A stretch of DNA of 44,469 nucleotides from Bacillota bacterium (lineage in GTDB: Bacteria > Bacillota > Bacilli > Alicyclobacillales > SLC66): assembly GCA_021805735.1 (NCBI GenBank), contig JAJZEE010000024.1, positions 1 through 44,469 on the forward strand, read 5' to 3'. The stretch's first letter is position 1; the number at the start of each line of letters is the position of its first letter. The position numbers and the translations under genes were made by a program. Below, in pieces: positions 24,935 to 39,420 of this stretch. The notes below the pieces were generated by a model that was not told the origin of the DNA, ran no database searches, and was given only the letters and a program-made list of their open reading frames with translations.

Positions 24935-25783
24935 TTACTGTGCAAATGTTCCACCGGTCAACCGCTCTGAGTTAACCTCCGACAGCTGCGCGAGGCGGTT
25001 GGCCAGTGTCTGCAATTCTTGGGCAGTCGTGACCATCTCCTCCAGAGAAGCGCTCAGTTCCTGGGACACAGCCCCCAATTCCTCGGCGCGCGAGGCGACA
25101 TTGCCGATTGACGACTGCAGTCCGCGTACAAATGTCGTGATGGACTTGGCGGCATCTTTATTGCTGGCGGCCATCTTTCTGATCTCGGAGGCGACCACGT
25201 TGAAACCACGCCCGTACTCCCCCGCATGCGCAGACTCGATGGCCGCGTTTAGGCCAAGCAACTGGGTGCTGTCTGCCACCTGTTTGATGAACGCGGCCAT
25301 GCTGTCTGCCTGTGTGGCGGTTTCCGATGTCCTGGCGGCCACTTCGGCCAACGTTCCAGCGTGTTCAGCGAGCGTCGTCGCAAGCGCCACAAGATTTTCA
25401 ACCGCTCTGGTGACTCTTTGCACAGCGCCCGCGGATTGTCGGGACATATCCTGTAACTCCCGTTCACGATACAGTGGAATGGCTGTCGCGAAAGAGCCCA
25501 CGATCTGGTCGCCGTCAAAGATGGGAATCGTTGCTGCGATAAAGGGAACGCCATGAGCAGTCGCTTCGATCTCTGCGATGATCTTTTGTCTGCTGGCGAT
25601 GGCATGAAACGTACTGCCTTCAGGGGACAGCAGGTCTCCCGCCTTAATTCCGACATCGAGATCTCGGGCGGGAATGTAGGCGAGGAATTTTTCGCAGTCC
25701 GTCACTGCGAGAATCACGGAACCCATCAGTGCTTCACTGAGCATGGGCAACAGATCAATGAGCGTATCCGGAGCAATGTTCAA
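24935..25783 (-). CDS. soluble methyl-accepting chemotaxis-like protein (YfmS type)
   Basis: A 282-residue protein with no membrane span. Residues 1-105 form a small sensory region with GTP-free PAS/GAF-like features (YIPARDLDVGIKAGD, IPIFDGDQIVGSFATAIP). Residues about 150-260 form a short MCP signalling hairpin with GLNAAIESAHAGEYGRGFNVVASEI in part at its tip, the CheA/CheW contact. The adaptation helices are short, so methylation may be limited. It resembles the cytosolic YfmS receptor of Bacillus. The start is TTG 25783, seven bases from AGGTGA. Its ligand is unknown and no chemotaxis gene lies nearby. Confidence 0.82.
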   Translation of the reverse strand: MNIAPDTLIDLLPMLSEALMGSVILAVTDCEKFLAYIPARDLDVGIKAGDLLSPEGSTFHAIASRQKIIAEIEATAHGVPFIAATIPIFDGDQIVGSFATAIPLYRERELQDMSRQSAGAVQRVTRAVENLVALATTLAEHAGTLAEVAARTSETATQADSMAAFIKQVADSTQLLGLNAAIESAHAGEYGRGFNVVASEIRKMAASNKDAAKSITTFVRGLQSSIGNVASRAEELGAVSQELSASLEEMVTTAQELQTLANRLAQLSEVNSERLTGGTFAQ

Positions 25784-26103
25784 ACTGTAGTCACCTATCC
25801 TTTATGTCCGAAGTTGGCCTGTCCTGTCGCATGACCGGCGTCTCGACTGCAACGGTCAGTCATGTTTCGCTTGCGATTGGCAGACGACAATCATGCGGAT
25901 CTCTGAGCTTGTCATGATAAAATTATAGCAAACTATCCGTCGGTTTCAGACAAGCGCAGGGAGCAGAATACAAATAAGTGCGTGTTTCCGCCGTGATGTT
26001 GGGGAGCCTGCGCAGACAGTGTGTTTTTGTTATAGTTAGGGAAGCGACCCTCAGCGTTGCGACAGGGTTATCAGCGTGTTTAGTATATGAGGTGATGGAA
26101 AGG
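25784..26103. promoter_or_regulatory. intergenic region with chemoreceptor-like gene promoter
   Basis: On the minus strand a perfect TATAAT lies at 25922-25927, with a weak CTGAAA -35 candidate 16 nt upstream (25944-25949). On the plus strand a TATAGT (26031-26036) could serve purE, but no good -35 box was found. No purine riboswitch or other structured RNA was recognised. Confidence 0.45.
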
Positions 26104-26619
26104 GTGTCTTTGCGGGCGGTAGTCGGGGTGATCATGGGCAGCAAGTCGGATTTTGAAACGATGAGGCATGCTACCGACATTTTGCGTGAGTTCGGAGTGT
26201 CGTTCGAGACGGAGATCGTATCTGCCCACCGCACACCCGATAAGCTGTACCAGTATGCGCGTACGGCGCGGGAACGCGGCTTGCAGGTGATCGTGGCGGG
26301 CGCCGGAGGCGCCGCGCACTTGCCGGGCATGACCGCGGCTCTGACAACTGTTCCGGTGATTGGCGTGCCGGTGGAATCCAAGGCGCTGCATGGGCTTGAC
26401 AGCCTGCTGTCGATCGTGCAGATGCCAGCTGGCATCCCTGTGGCCGCCGTGGCCATCGGTGTGGCCGGCGCGAAAAATGCAGGGTTGTTGGCTGTGTCGA
26501 TTTTGGCGGCCACAAACGCACAATTGGCTCAGCAACTCGAAATGTTTCGGGGACGGCAAACGCAGACCGTTCTTGATACTGAACTGTTTGATTCAGGGGA
26601 AGAAGAGACCGAACGATGA
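26104..26619 (+). CDS. purE: N5-carboxyaminoimidazole ribonucleotide mutase PurE
   Basis: A 171-residue class I Pur[14 protein letters not shown] opens the fold, [13 protein letters not shown] holds the catalytic histidine region, and [24 protein letters not shown] in part is the second signature. It converts N5-CAIR to CAIR in purine synthesis, using the product of PurK, encoded next. GTG 26104 is preferred because GAGGTG (26089-26094) lies nine bases upstream; ATG 26095 is adjacent to that site. The stop overlaps the purK start by four bases. Confidence 0.93.
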   Translation: MSLRAVVGVIMGSKSDFETMRHATDILREFGVSFETEIVSAHRTPDKLYQYARTARERGLQVIVAGAGGAAHLPGMTAALTTVPVIGVPVESKALHGLDSLLSIVQMPAGIPVAAVAIGVAGAKNAGLLAVSILAATNAQLAQQLEMFRGRQTQTVLDTELFDSGEEETER

Positions 26620-27752
26620 GAACCATTGGAATTCTCGGAGCGGGGCAATTGGCGCAAATGACATGTCTGGCTGGACGGGAACTTGGGTTTGTCATGCACG
26701 TCTTTGCCAATCACGCGCTGGAACCTGCCGCACTGGTGGCTGACAGGGTGTGCGTCGGCAGTCTGCGCGATCTCGGTCGACTGAAGGAGTTCGCGCAGAC
26801 CGTGTCCGTGGTGACATACGATACAGAACTCCTGCCGATTGAAAGTGTGCGTTGGGTCAGTCAATACACAAGAGCGGCGCCGGACCCGCAAGTGCTTTTT
26901 ACGGCTCAGAATCGCGAGCGGGAACGGCTGTTTCTGATCGAACAGGGGATTGAAACTCCGCGCGTGGCGTTCATTCACTCGGAGAGGCAACTCGCTGAAG
27001 CGGTCTCGCGCGTGGGAGTTCCCGCAGTATTAAAGACCCTGGAACAAGGTTACGACGGCAAGGGGCAGGCATTGGTGCGTCGCGGCGCGGACATGGCAGA
27101 CGCCTGGCGGGCATTGGGGAGTGTTCCCTGTGTTTTAGAGGAGTGGCTGGAGTCTCCTTTAGAGATGTCCGTCATTGTCGCCCGTGGAGAAAACGGCGAC
27201 ATGCGGTCGTATCCTGTCATCGATAACGAGCATCGCCGCCACATTTTACACCGCTCCGTGTCGCCTTCCGCGCTTCCTGACGATGTGCAGCGACAGGCCG
27301 TGGCCATTGCGGAACGCATTGCCGTCGCCCTATCCCTGACAGGTCTGCTGACCGTGGAGATGTTTTATGCGTCAGACGGACGGGTGTTGGTCAATGAACT
27401 GGCTCCACGACCGCACAATTCGGGTCATCACACCCAACTCTCCGCTGCCACGAGTCAATTTGAGCAGTTGGTGCGCGCTGTGTCTGGGTTGCCCTTGGGC
27501 GACACGAAACACCGACCTGCGGCCATGATAAATCTTCTTGGTGATGTGTTTGCCGACACCGATGATCACTCGTACCGCAGGCAGGGCTTCGTATACCCTG
27601 ATCGTTCCGCTGGCAACGTCTACTTTTATGGCAAGTCCGAAGCCCGTCCCGGGCGAAAGATGGGCCATCTGATCGCGCTGGCCGATACGGCCGCTGAAGC
27701 GGCGAAAGAGGCGGATGAATGGTATGGAAAGTTTGTGAATGCCAGGAGATGA
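26616..27752 (+). CDS. purK: N5-carboxyaminoimidazole ribonucleotide synthase PurK
   Basis: A 378-residue ATP-grasp enzyme. The N-terminal [10 protein letters not shown] segment, [12 protein letters not shown] and the ATP-grasp [16 protein letters not shown] motif are intact. It makes N5-CAIR from AIR, ATP and bicarbonate for PurE. The start ATG overlaps the purE stop (ATGA), so the two are translationally coupled. In Bacillus purEK begins a long purine operon; here the next gene is pcrA and no other pur gene follows. Confidence 0.95.
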   Translation: MRTIGILGAGQLAQMTCLAGRELGFVMHVFANHALEPAALVADRVCVGSLRDLGRLKEFAQTVSVVTYDTELLPIESVRWVSQYTRAAPDPQVLFTAQNRERERLFLIEQGIETPRVAFIHSERQLAEAVSRVGVPAVLKTLEQGYDGKGQALVRRGADMADAWRALGSVPCVLEEWLESPLEMSVIVARGENGDMRSYPVIDNEHRRHILHRSVSPSALPDDVQRQAVAIAERIAVALSLTGLLTVEMFYASDGRVLVNELAPRPHNSGHHTQLSAATSQFEQLVRAVSGLPLGDTKHRPAAMINLLGDVFADTDDHSYRRQGFVYPDRSAGNVYFYGKSEARPGRKMGHLIALADTAAEAAKEADEWYGKFVNARR

Positions 27753-27908
27753 ACGCTGTTCACTTCGCCCATGAGCCGCAAACGGCAGATCCCCGAAGAC
27801 TGGTGGCATACGCCGCTGGGTTTGTCCTGCAAGGTGATAGAGTCGGGCATCGCATCCTGCCGCGACGTGTTGGCAGAGTTACAATCGGTTGAGTAAAGGG
27901 ATGATCGC

Positions 27909-32275
<4,367 letters not shown>

Positions 32276-32454
32276 GCAAAAACCTCCCTTGAAGAACCGC
32301 GCGTTTTGAAAAACTGCGCATAGTGAAGGATATGTGTGCCGCCGCCTGATTAGACCCGGATTTGCAAGGCGCCATATGGGGCGGGGAGTTCCTCAGCGTG
32401 GCAGGAGGCAATGACCGAATGACCGGGGGCCTGTTTTCCTGGCGCCGCTTATTT

Positions 32455-32463
32455 TGGTATACT
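32455..32463 (+). promoter_or_regulatory. extended -10 promoter for the TagO-like gene
   Basis: TGG followed by TATACT (32458-32463) is an extended -10 element; the -35 region (TTTCCT at 32435-32440) is weak, as is common with extended -10 promoters. It lies 44 nt before the ATG at 32507. The rest of 32276-32506 holds no gene that I recognise. Confidence 0.5.
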
Positions 32464-32506
32464 GACAGTGGTCGTCTTGTATCATATCGGGGGGGCTCCT
32501 GGATCC

Positions 32507-33463
32507 ATGTATTATATCCTAGCGGTCGTTATCAGCTTCGCGCTGGTGTATGCTTCTGTTCCTTATGTGCAGAAACTGGCGCTTAGGACCGGATTTGTAG
32601 ATATCCCCAATCAGCGCAAGATCCACAAAGATCCCATTCCACTTCTCGGCGGTTTGGCCATTTATGGCGGATTTATCGTGACGGCCGCCATATTTGTCCA
32701 TCGCGCCCCCGAATTCTGGGGGATCACCCTTGGGGGCGGGATTATATTCCTTCTTGGGATCGTCGATGACTTTTACAAAACGAGAAAACAGGATCTGCCT
32801 GCCTGGCCAAAGTTTATCGTTCAGATCATCGCTGCGTGTGTGCTCCCCATATTTGGCGTCAGTATCCAGGGCATAAATGTTCCATTTATGCATGCTTTCA
32901 TTGTCTTCCCGACGTGGTTGCGTGTTGTTACCACCATGGTGTGGGTGGTGGGCATTACCAATATGATGAATTTCCTTGACGGCGTTGATGGCCTGGCGGC
33001 GGGGATTGCCGCCATTTCGGGAACGACGCTTTTTTTCATTGCGATAATCAAAGGCCACCACGCCATGGCCCTGCTGTCCATCATCCTGATCGGAAGTTCG
33101 CTCGGGTTTCTACGACATAATTTCCATCCCGCGCGTATCTTCATGGGGGACGCCGGAGCAACGTTTATCGGCTATGTCCTCGCGGCCATCGCTGTTGGAG
33201 GCGCTTTCAAGTCGGCCACGCTCGTATCGGTCCTGATCCCTGTCCTGGCCTTGGGAGTGCCGATCATGGATACGTTCTATGTGATTTTTCGACGGTTTCG
33301 TGAAAACCGCCCCATTTATGTCGCCGATAAAGGCCATACGTTTCATCACTTGATGAGTTCAGGATTGTCGCAAAAGCAGACAGTGACATTTCTCTATCTG
33401 CTGGGCATCTGTTTTTCGTTGGTTTCGATCGTGATTTTGCTGGTGGGTAATGGTCTTCGTTGA
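32507..33463 (+). CDS. tagO: undecaprenyl-phosphate GlcNAc-1-phosphate transferase, TagO/WecA type
   Basis: A 318-residue membrane protein of the MraY/WecA superfamily with about ten membrane helices. The catalytic acidic motifs are GIVDDFYKTRK, NMMNFLDGVDGLAAG and FMGDAGATFIGY, and the DKGHTFHHLM loop is the WecA/TagO-type histidine motif rather than that of MraY. It transfers GlcNAc-1-P to undecaprenyl phosphate to start teichoic acid or other wall glycopolymers. ATG 32507 was chosen as start; an in-frame GTG at 32468 would add residues without similarity. It precedes gatC by 23 nt and may be cotranscribed. Confidence 0.88.
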   Translation: MYYILAVVISFALVYASVPYVQKLALRTGFVDIPNQRKIHKDPIPLLGGLAIYGGFIVTAAIFVHRAPEFWGITLGGGIIFLLGIVDDFYKTRKQDLPAWPKFIVQIIAACVLPIFGVSIQGINVPFMHAFIVFPTWLRVVTTMVWVVGITNMMNFLDGVDGLAAGIAAISGTTLFFIAIIKGHHAMALLSIILIGSSLGFLRHNFHPARIFMGDAGATFIGYVLAAIAVGGAFKSATLVSVLIPVLALGVPIMDTFYVIFRRFRENRPIYVADKGHTFHHLMSSGLSQKQTVTFLYLLGICFSLVSIVILLVGNGLR

Positions 33464-33486
33464 GATCATGGCAGGAGGAACCCGGT

Positions 33487-33789
33487 GTGAGTTTGAGTCG
33501 GAAGGATGTTCTGCATGTAGCGGCATTGGCGCGTCTGCATGTGACAGACGCGGAGCAGGAGGCGCTCGCTCAGGAGTTGAGCCGCATCCTGGCATACGCG
33601 GCGCAACTGAATACGCTGGATTTGGTGGCGAGTCTCGCGGGGGTTGAAGTGACGAGCCATATGAGCGTGTCAAGCATGGTCACGCGACCGGACGCGCCAG
33701 GTGAATCACTGCCCCCGGAAGTGGTGATGGCCAATGCGCCTGACGCAGAGGAACAGCAGTTTCGCGTTCCCGCAGTACTGGAGGGTTAA
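33487..33789 (+). CDS. gatC: Asp-tRNA(Asn)/Glu-tRNA(Gln) amidotransferase subunit C
   Basis: A 100-residue GatC: the opening LSRKDVLHVAALARLHVTD is typical, followed by the acidic helix and a proline-containing tail. GatC wraps around GatA and holds it to GatB. GTG 33487 follows AGGAGG with eight bases of spacing. It begins the gatCAB cluster, four bases ahead of gatA. Confidence 0.92.
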   Translation: MSLSRKDVLHVAALARLHVTDAEQEALAQELSRILAYAAQLNTLDLVASLAGVEVTSHMSVSSMVTRPDAPGESLPPEVVMANAPDAEEQQFRVPAVLEG

Positions 33790-33793
33790 GTGA

Positions 33794-35254
33794 GTGGATT
33801 TTTTTAGTAGCCTACAGGAGTTGCACGCGGGTTTGCTGAAGCGGGAAGCAACCGCTTCCGAACTTGCGGATTTGAGTCTGCAACGGATTGCATCGTTGGA
33901 TGACCGCGTGCACGCCTTTTTGCATGTGTCTGCCGACTGTGTTGCTGCCGCGAAGGAGACGGAAACGGTCATTGGCCAGGAGCGAATACTGGATGGCATT
34001 CCTTATGCGCTCAAAGACAACATGTGCACTCGGGGGATTGAAACCACCTGCGCCAGCCATATCCTCAAAGGCTACATACCGCCATACTCGGCTACGGTCG
34101 CAGAGCGGTTGAACGACGCCGGGGCCGTACTGATGGGCAAACTCAACATGGACGAGTTTGCCATGGGTTCCTCCACTGAGAACTCGGGCTTCTTTCCCAC
34201 GCGCAATCCGTGGAACCTGGAGCGGGTTCCGGGAGGGTCAAGCGGGGGGGCCGCGGCGGCCGTCGCGGCGGGCATGGTGCCTTTCGCTCTCGGTTCGGAC
34301 ACCGGCGGTTCCATTCGCCAGCCTGCCGCCTTTTGCGGGGTGGTAGGACTAAAGCCTAGCTATGGACTGGTATCCAGATTTGGTCTCGTGGCCTTTGCGT
34401 CTTCGCTTGATCAGATCGGCCCGCTGACGCATACTGTCGAGGATGCGGCGATTGTCCTTCAGGCGATAGCCGGAAAAGACGAACGCGATTCCACCTCCGC
34501 CAATATTCAGGCGCCTGACTATCGGGCTGCGTTGACGGGCGATGTCCGGGGCCTGCGCATCGGGATTGCCAGCGAATATTTTGGGCCAAGTGTAGAGATC
34601 GGCGTCCGAAACGCGGTTACGAAGGCCATCGCGCTGCTGGAGCAACTGGGGGCTACGGTCTCTCCGATCAGCTTGCCCCATACGGAGTATGCGTTGTCCG
34701 CCTATTATCTGATTGCGCCTGCAGAGGCGTCTTCGAACCTTGCCCGCTACGATGGGGTGCGGTACGGGGTTCGGGCCGTCGATGCCGGGAATCTGTTGGA
34801 CATGTATGAAAAGACGCGCAGCACAGGGTTTGGTTCGGAAGTGAAGAGACGGATTCTGATCGGCACGTATGCGCTGTCTTCAGGTTATTATGATGATTAT
34901 TATAAACGCGCCCAACAAGTGCGTACGTTGATTCGACAGGATTTCTTGGATGCCTTTGAGAGCGTGGACGTCATTGTCTCTCCGACGGCGCCGACGACGG
35001 CTTTTCGCTTGGGAGAAAAAGTACACGACCCGCTGACCATGTATCTCAGTGACATCTGCACTATCCCCGTCAATCTGGCGGGGTTGCCGGCGATCAGCGT
35101 CCCCTGCGGCGTCATCGACGGTCTGCCCGTAGGACTGCAGATGATCGGTCGCATGTTTGATGAACAGACTCTCCTGCGGGTCGCGCACGCCTATGAGCAG
35201 GCGGCTGGCATGGCGCCGCTGCGCCCTGCTCTGGCCATGGGGGTGAAGGCATAA
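33794..35254 (+). CDS. gatA: Glu-tRNA(Gln) amidotransferase subunit A
   Basis: A 486-residue amidase-signature enzyme. The Ser-cisSer-Lys triad lies in YALKDNM (Lys), [10 protein letters not shown] and [12 protein letters not shown] (serines). It releases ammonia from glutamine, which GatB uses to amidate mischarged Glu-tRNA(Gln) or Asp-tRNA(Asn). GTG 33794 begins four bases after gatC and the stop codon directly abuts the gatB ATG. The length is standard. The presence of GatCAB implies that the cell forms Gln-tRNA by the indirect route. Confidence 0.96.
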   Translation: MDFFSSLQELHAGLLKREATASELADLSLQRIASLDDRVHAFLHVSADCVAAAKETETVIGQERILDGIPYALKDNMCTRGIETTCASHILKGYIPPYSATVAERLNDAGAVLMGKLNMDEFAMGSSTENSGFFPTRNPWNLERVPGGSSGGAAAAVAAGMVPFALGSDTGGSIRQPAAFCGVVGLKPSYGLVSRFGLVAFASSLDQIGPLTHTVEDAAIVLQAIAGKDERDSTSANIQAPDYRAALTGDVRGLRIGIASEYFGPSVEIGVRNAVTKAIALLEQLGATVSPISLPHTEYALSAYYLIAPAEASSNLARYDGVRYGVRAVDAGNLLDMYEKTRSTGFGSEVKRRILIGTYALSSGYYDDYYKRAQQVRTLIRQDFLDAFESVDVIVSPTAPTTAFRLGEKVHDPLTMYLSDICTIPVNLAGLPAISVPCGVIDGLPVGLQMIGRMFDEQTLLRVAHAYEQAAGMAPLRPALAMGVKA

Positions 35255-36694
35255 ATGACAGCGCTGGAAACGGTCATCGGTTTAGAAGTTCATGTGGAGC
35301 TCGGTACGAAAACGAAGATCTTTTGTTCTTGCGCCGTAGAGTTTGGCGCGCCGCCAAACAGTCATGTCTGCCCTGTCTGCCTTGGCAGCCCCGGCGCCCT
35401 TCCGGTATTGAATGAGCAGGCGTTGGCGCTCGGTATTCGCGCGGCGCTGGCGCTCAATTGCAGCGTGCCTGCGCAAAGCAAATTTGACCGCAAAAACTAT
35501 TTTTATCCCGACAGTCCCAAGGCGTATCAGATTTCTCAGTACGATGAACCGATAGGACAACACGGGTTCATTGAAATTGCAGTTGGTGGAGAAAAGAAGA
35601 GGATTGGCATCACTCGCGTACATCTGGAGGAAGACGCCGGAAAGTTAAACCATTCTCCCTATGGCGATGTATCGTTTGTCGATCTCAATCGCGTTGGTAT
35701 TCCATTGATTGAAATCGTCAGCGAGCCCGATATCCGCAGCGCGGAGGAAGCGCGTCTCTATCTGGAAGAAATCCGTTCGATCATGCAATACTGTCTGGTG
35801 TCAGAATGCAGGATGGAGGAAGGATCCCTGCGCTGTGACGCCAACATTTCGCTTCGTCCTGTAGGGCAACGGGAGTTTGGCACAAAAACGGAAATCAAGA
35901 ACATGAACAGTTTTCGCAATGTGCAACGGGGACTCGAGTATGAGCAGGAGCGACAGACGGGCATACTGGCGCGAGGAGAAAACATTGCCCAGCAGACTTT
36001 GCGGTGGGATGAAGCGACAGGAACTACTCTCGTGATGCGATCAAAAGAGGACGCTCACGACTACCGTTACTTCCCTGATCCCGATCTGCCGCGCATTGTG
36101 TTGTCTGCCGCGTATATCGACGCGCGGCGCGACGAGATTCCAGAACTGCCGGCCCAAATGCGCGAACGGTTTGAACGCGAGTACGGCTTGCCCGCCTATG
36201 ACGCAGGCGTGTTGACAGCATCGCGGGGGCTGGCAGAGTATTTTGACCAAACGGCTCAGCGTGTTCGGGATCCAAAATCGGCCAGCAACTGGATCATGGG
36301 GGAACTGCTCGCCTATCTGAAAGCGGCCATGCTTGAGATCGACGAGATTCATGTCACGCCTTTCGCGCTTGCCGATCTGATCCGTCTGATCGAGGACGGA
36401 ACGATTTCCGCAAAGATCGCGAAAACCCTCCTTAAGGATATGCTGGATTCGGGGAAAGACGCGAAAACACTCATTGCAGAGCAGGGGCTCATACAGATTT
36501 CCGACGAGGGTGAGTTGCGGGCGATTGCTCTGCGCGTGCTGGCGGCGAACCCCAAAACAGTGGACGATTATCGCGCAGGCAAGGAGAAAGCTTTGGGCTC
36601 CCTGGTTGGACAGATGATGAAGGAAACGAGGGGAAAGGCCAATCCCCAAATCGTCAATCGCGTCATACTTGAGCTCATTGCAGGCGGGGAGTGA
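35255..36694 (+). CDS. gatB: Glu-tRNA(Gln) amidotransferase subunit B
   Basis: A 479-residue GatB. The N-terminal [18 protein letters not shown], the zinc-site [27 protein letters not shown] and [10 protein letters not shown] are all conserved kinase/cradle motifs, and the C-terminal YqeY-like tail binds tRNA. It phosphorylates the misacylated glutamate and transfers ammonia to it. The start codon directly follows the gatA stop, and its own stop overlaps the dgkB GTG by four bases. Confidence 0.97.
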   Translation: MTALETVIGLEVHVELGTKTKIFCSCAVEFGAPPNSHVCPVCLGSPGALPVLNEQALALGIRAALALNCSVPAQSKFDRKNYFYPDSPKAYQISQYDEPIGQHGFIEIAVGGEKKRIGITRVHLEEDAGKLNHSPYGDVSFVDLNRVGIPLIEIVSEPDIRSAEEARLYLEEIRSIMQYCLVSECRMEEGSLRCDANISLRPVGQREFGTKTEIKNMNSFRNVQRGLEYEQERQTGILARGENIAQQTLRWDEATGTTLVMRSKEDAHDYRYFPDPDLPRIVLSAAYIDARRDEIPELPAQMRERFEREYGLPAYDAGVLTASRGLAEYFDQTAQRVRDPKSASNWIMGELLAYLKAAMLEIDEIHVTPFALADLIRLIEDGTISAKIAKTLLKDMLDSGKDAKTLIAEQGLIQISDEGELRAIALRVLAANPKTVDDYRAGKEKALGSLVGQMMKETRGKANPQIVNRVILELIAGGE

Positions 36695-37596
36695 GCGCGG
36701 TGCGTTCCAGAGTACGGCTCATATACAATCCTACAGCCGGAAAGGAAGCGTTCAGGGCCCAGTTGGCAGATGTCTTGCGCATTCTGGAGGAGAGTGACCT
36801 GGAAGCGTCATGCCACGCGACACGCGGACCCGGTGACGCGATTCAGGCAGCCGCAGAGGCTGCGGCAGACGGATTTCAGTTTGTGGTGGCCTGCGGCGGG
36901 GACGGGACTGTTCACGAGGTGGCGAACGGCCTCGCATCTACTGCGGAACGTCCTGTGCTGGGGATTATCCCTGCGGGCACGACAAACGATTTTGCGCGGG
37001 CATTGCACATTCCTCTCAATATCATCGAAGCTGCGCGCGTCGTCGCCAGAAGGACGGTGCAGCCACTTGACCTGGGGCGCCTTGGCGGGGATCGCTATTT
37101 TGTGAATATCGCCGCATGTGGTCGCTTGACGGAAATTACATATGATGTGCCGAGTAAACTGAAGACGGTTCTCGGGCAGCTTGCCTATTATGTCAAAGGG
37201 CTTGAGTTGCTTCCTGGATTGCGCCCGATTGATTTGGACATCCAGGCGGGCGACTTTACCTACAGCGGAAAGGCGATGCTATGCCTGATCACCAATTCCA
37301 GATCGGTGGGCGGTTTTGAAAATATCGCGCCCAAGGCGTCAGTGAGCGATGGAGTTCTGGATGTGCTTGTCGTCAAACCGACGAATCTCGGCGATATGAT
37401 ACGCCTTGTGAGCACCGCCCTGCGCGGTGAGCACATCCATGACGAACGCGTGCTGTATTTCCACGCCCGGCAGATTGAACTGGACTCCGACGAGGTTGTC
37501 GATCTGAACATCGACGGCGAATACGGCGGCCGCCTGCCACACAGTGTCGAGGTCATGCCGCAGCATCTGTCGGTCATCGTCACTGAGGCGCAATAA
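36691..37596 (+). CDS. dgkB: diacylglycerol kinase, DgkB/YegS type
   Basis: A 301-residue soluble lipid kinase. It has [11 protein letters not shown] near the start, the nucleotide-binding [15 protein letters not shown] at about residue 70 and [13 protein letters not shown] at about 97, then a beta-rich lipid-binding domain. DgkB phosphorylates diacylglycerol left over from lipoteichoic acid synthesis, returning it to phosphatidate. GTG 36691 overlaps the gatB stop, so the gene is coupled to the gat operon, as in Bacillus. Confidence 0.92.
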   Translation: MSAVRSRVRLIYNPTAGKEAFRAQLADVLRILEESDLEASCHATRGPGDAIQAAAEAAADGFQFVVACGGDGTVHEVANGLASTAERPVLGIIPAGTTNDFARALHIPLNIIEAARVVARRTVQPLDLGRLGGDRYFVNIAACGRLTEITYDVPSKLKTVLGQLAYYVKGLELLPGLRPIDLDIQAGDFTYSGKAMLCLITNSRSVGGFENIAPKASVSDGVLDVLVVKPTNLGDMIRLVSTALRGEHIHDERVLYFHARQIELDSDEVVDLNIDGEYGGRLPHSVEVMPQHLSVIVTEAQ

Positions 37597-37628
37597 CACA
37601 TTCTGAAGAGCGAATCGGGGCTGGTCTA

Positions 37629-39161
37629 TTGGTAAAGCGAGATCGTATGACACTGCCTGTAAAGGTAGGCGATCAGATCGATGTATCAGTCGAGCGCCTG
37701 GGGTATCGCGGTGAAGGAGTGGCCCGTCATCAGGGCGTCGCCGTCTTCGTGGAAGGCGTGCTGCCCGGTGAACGGGCTGCTGTGCGGATTACACGAGTCG
37801 CCAAGTCGCACGTGTTCGCAAAAGCGTTGCGTATCGTTGAGACCGCTCATGACAGAGTTGCGGCGCCGTGTCCTGTATTTGGCGTATGCGGCGGGTGCCA
37901 GGTGCAGCATCTATCTTATGAAGGACAGTTGCGTTTCAAACGACAACTCGTAAAGGATGCACTCCAGCGGATCGGAAAATTCGACGCTGATGTTGTGGAC
38001 AGACTTGTGAAGCCCACCATCGGGCAAGCGGATCCCTGGCGTTACCGCAATAAAGTGAGCGTCATGGCCAAAGCGCGCGAGGGTCGGTTTGTGGCTGGAT
38101 TTGTCGAGGAAGGCACACACGAGCCCGTGGAGCATGGGGAGTGTCTGATTCGGCCCGCTGCCTACGACGATGTGCAAAGGACATTGGTTCGACTTCTCGG
38201 GGAATTGGCCATTGCGCCATACGATGAGGGCGACCGAACAGGAGCGGTTGCAGAGATTGTGATACGTTCCACGCGGGCGGGAGATGTGATGGTCGTTCTT
38301 AGAACTGCCTCGCCCCTGCTTGCGGCTGGCGCGGAATTGGCGCGCAAACTCAGCGAGGAGATGCCTGCAGGGTACAGGCTTGCCAGTGTTGTCGAGCAGG
38401 CGGTTGCCCAGTCTGGACCAGGACGCGAACCTGGGTCGAGAACGGTGGCGGAACATGGACCTGGATCAGGGATTGGGCAGGCGTCTGGATCGGGGCATGG
38501 ACCAGGACGCGGCCGCAGTGCGCTGCGACAGGACAAGCTGATCTGGGGTTCTCAGTACATTGTCGACGCAGTGGGAGAAGCGGGAGAGTTGCAAATGCAG
38601 GTGTCAGCGTCGTCGTTTTTACAGGTCAATCCTGTGCAGACGGACATCCTGTATCGCAGGGCTTTGGCCATGGCGGATATCGGGTCTGACGATATCGTGT
38701 TTGATCTCTACTGCGGCATTGGCACATTGTCCCTTCTGGCGGCCAAACACGCACGCTCTGTGTACGGCGTGGAAAGTGTGCCCGCCGCTGCCGCGGACGC
38801 GGTTGCAAACGCCAGGCGCAACAAGGTCGACAACGCCCACTTTATCACCGGGCGCGCGGAACATGAAGTTCCGTTACTCATCGAAAGCGGGATCAGACCG
38901 AACGTGGTTCTTCTGGATCCTCCGCGTTCGGGCTGTGAAGCAGACGTGCTGCTCGCGCTGGCGGCGGCGCAGGTTGCCCGCGTGGTTTACGTGTCGTGCA
39001 ACCCCGCCACATTGGCCCGTGACTTGCGTCTTCTGGTCGATCACGGATACGTGATCGACGATGTGGCTCCCGTCGACATGTTTCCGCAGACGGCGCATGT
39101 CGAAGTTATATCGTCAATGTTTCTGGACAAATCCAGGGGGCATCGATTGCAGCGAGACTAG
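37629..39161 (+). CDS. rlmCD: 23S rRNA (uracil-C5) methyltransferase, RlmCD type
   Basis: A 510-residue RumA-family enzyme. An N-terminal TRAM domain (VGDQIDVSVERLGYRGEG, about residues 12-30) is followed by an iron-sulfur cluster motif CPVFGVCGGCQVQHL (about 83-97), a SAM-binding domain with VFDLYCGIGTLSLLA, the DPPRSGC motif and the catalytic loop VYVSCNPATLARD. In Bacillus one such enzyme, RlmCD, makes m5U747 and m5U1939. Residues about 262-304 are an unusual Gly/Pro/Ser/Arg-rich insert encoded by imperfect DNA repeats. The start is uncertain: TTG 37629 or ATG 37647. The stop codon lies inside the following terminator. Confidence 0.88.
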   Translation: MVKRDRMTLPVKVGDQIDVSVERLGYRGEGVARHQGVAVFVEGVLPGERAAVRITRVAKSHVFAKALRIVETAHDRVAAPCPVFGVCGGCQVQHLSYEGQLRFKRQLVKDALQRIGKFDADVVDRLVKPTIGQADPWRYRNKVSVMAKAREGRFVAGFVEEGTHEPVEHGECLIRPAAYDDVQRTLVRLLGELAIAPYDEGDRTGAVAEIVIRSTRAGDVMVVLRTASPLLAAGAELARKLSEEMPAGYRLASVVEQAVAQSGPGREPGSRTVAEHGPGSGIGQASGSGHGPGRGRSALRQDKLIWGSQYIVDAVGEAGELQMQVSASSFLQVNPVQTDILYRRALAMADIGSDDIVFDLYCGIGTLSLLAAKHARSVYGVESVPAAAADAVANARRNKVDNAHFITGRAEHEVPLLIESGIRPNVVLLDPPRSGCEADVLLALAAAQVARVVYVSCNPATLARDLRLLVDHGYVIDDVAPVDMFPQTAHVEVISSMFLDKSRGHRLQRD

Positions 39162-39180
39162 GGGAAAACCCTAGTCTTTC
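39156..39180 (+). terminator. Rho-independent terminator of the gat-dgkB-rlmCD unit
   Basis: GACTAGGG (39156-39163) pairs with CCCTAGTC (39169-39176) around a GAAAA loop, followed by TTTC. It overlaps the stop codon of the methyltransferase gene and marks the end of the housekeeping block. Confidence 0.8.
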
Positions 39181-39194
39181 GCGTTTCTTCGGGG

Positions 39195-39420
39195 TTATTC
39201 CCTCGACAAATCAATATGTTGCGCAACCGTCTCCACATCCATCCCGGACAGTAACAGGTTCCTCGCTATGTTTTCTGCTGCTTGTAGCGCACCTATCTTC
39301 AAATGCTTTTTTCATGAGGGAATCCTACATTGCAATCGCGTCCAATTCTCGACGGATGTCTTCATTCTCTCCAGCTTCCAAGAGTTTTCCTAGCTTAAAA
39401 AGGTACGCAACTCTTCTTGA
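39195..39420 (-). pseudogene. decayed C-terminus of an Rpn/PD-(D/E)XK nuclease-transposase
   Basis: Two adjoining minus-strand fragments read as one degraded protein tail. The first (39420 to about 39328) reads FKLGKLLEAGENEDIRRELD and ends at a stop after AIAM. The second, in another frame, reads AENIARNLLLSGMDVETVAQ, then HIDLSRE and a stop at 39195. The ARNLL.SGMD.ETVA pattern is the typical C-terminal tail of Rpn-family recombination-promoting nucleases. An in-frame stop, a frameshift and the missing N-terminus show it is dead. Its upstream part overlaps the 3' end of the PIN toxin gene. Confidence 0.55.

Noticed and set aside
25784-26103. Purine riboswitch before purE.
   Set aside because: No paired loops with the conserved purine-aptamer core could be identified.
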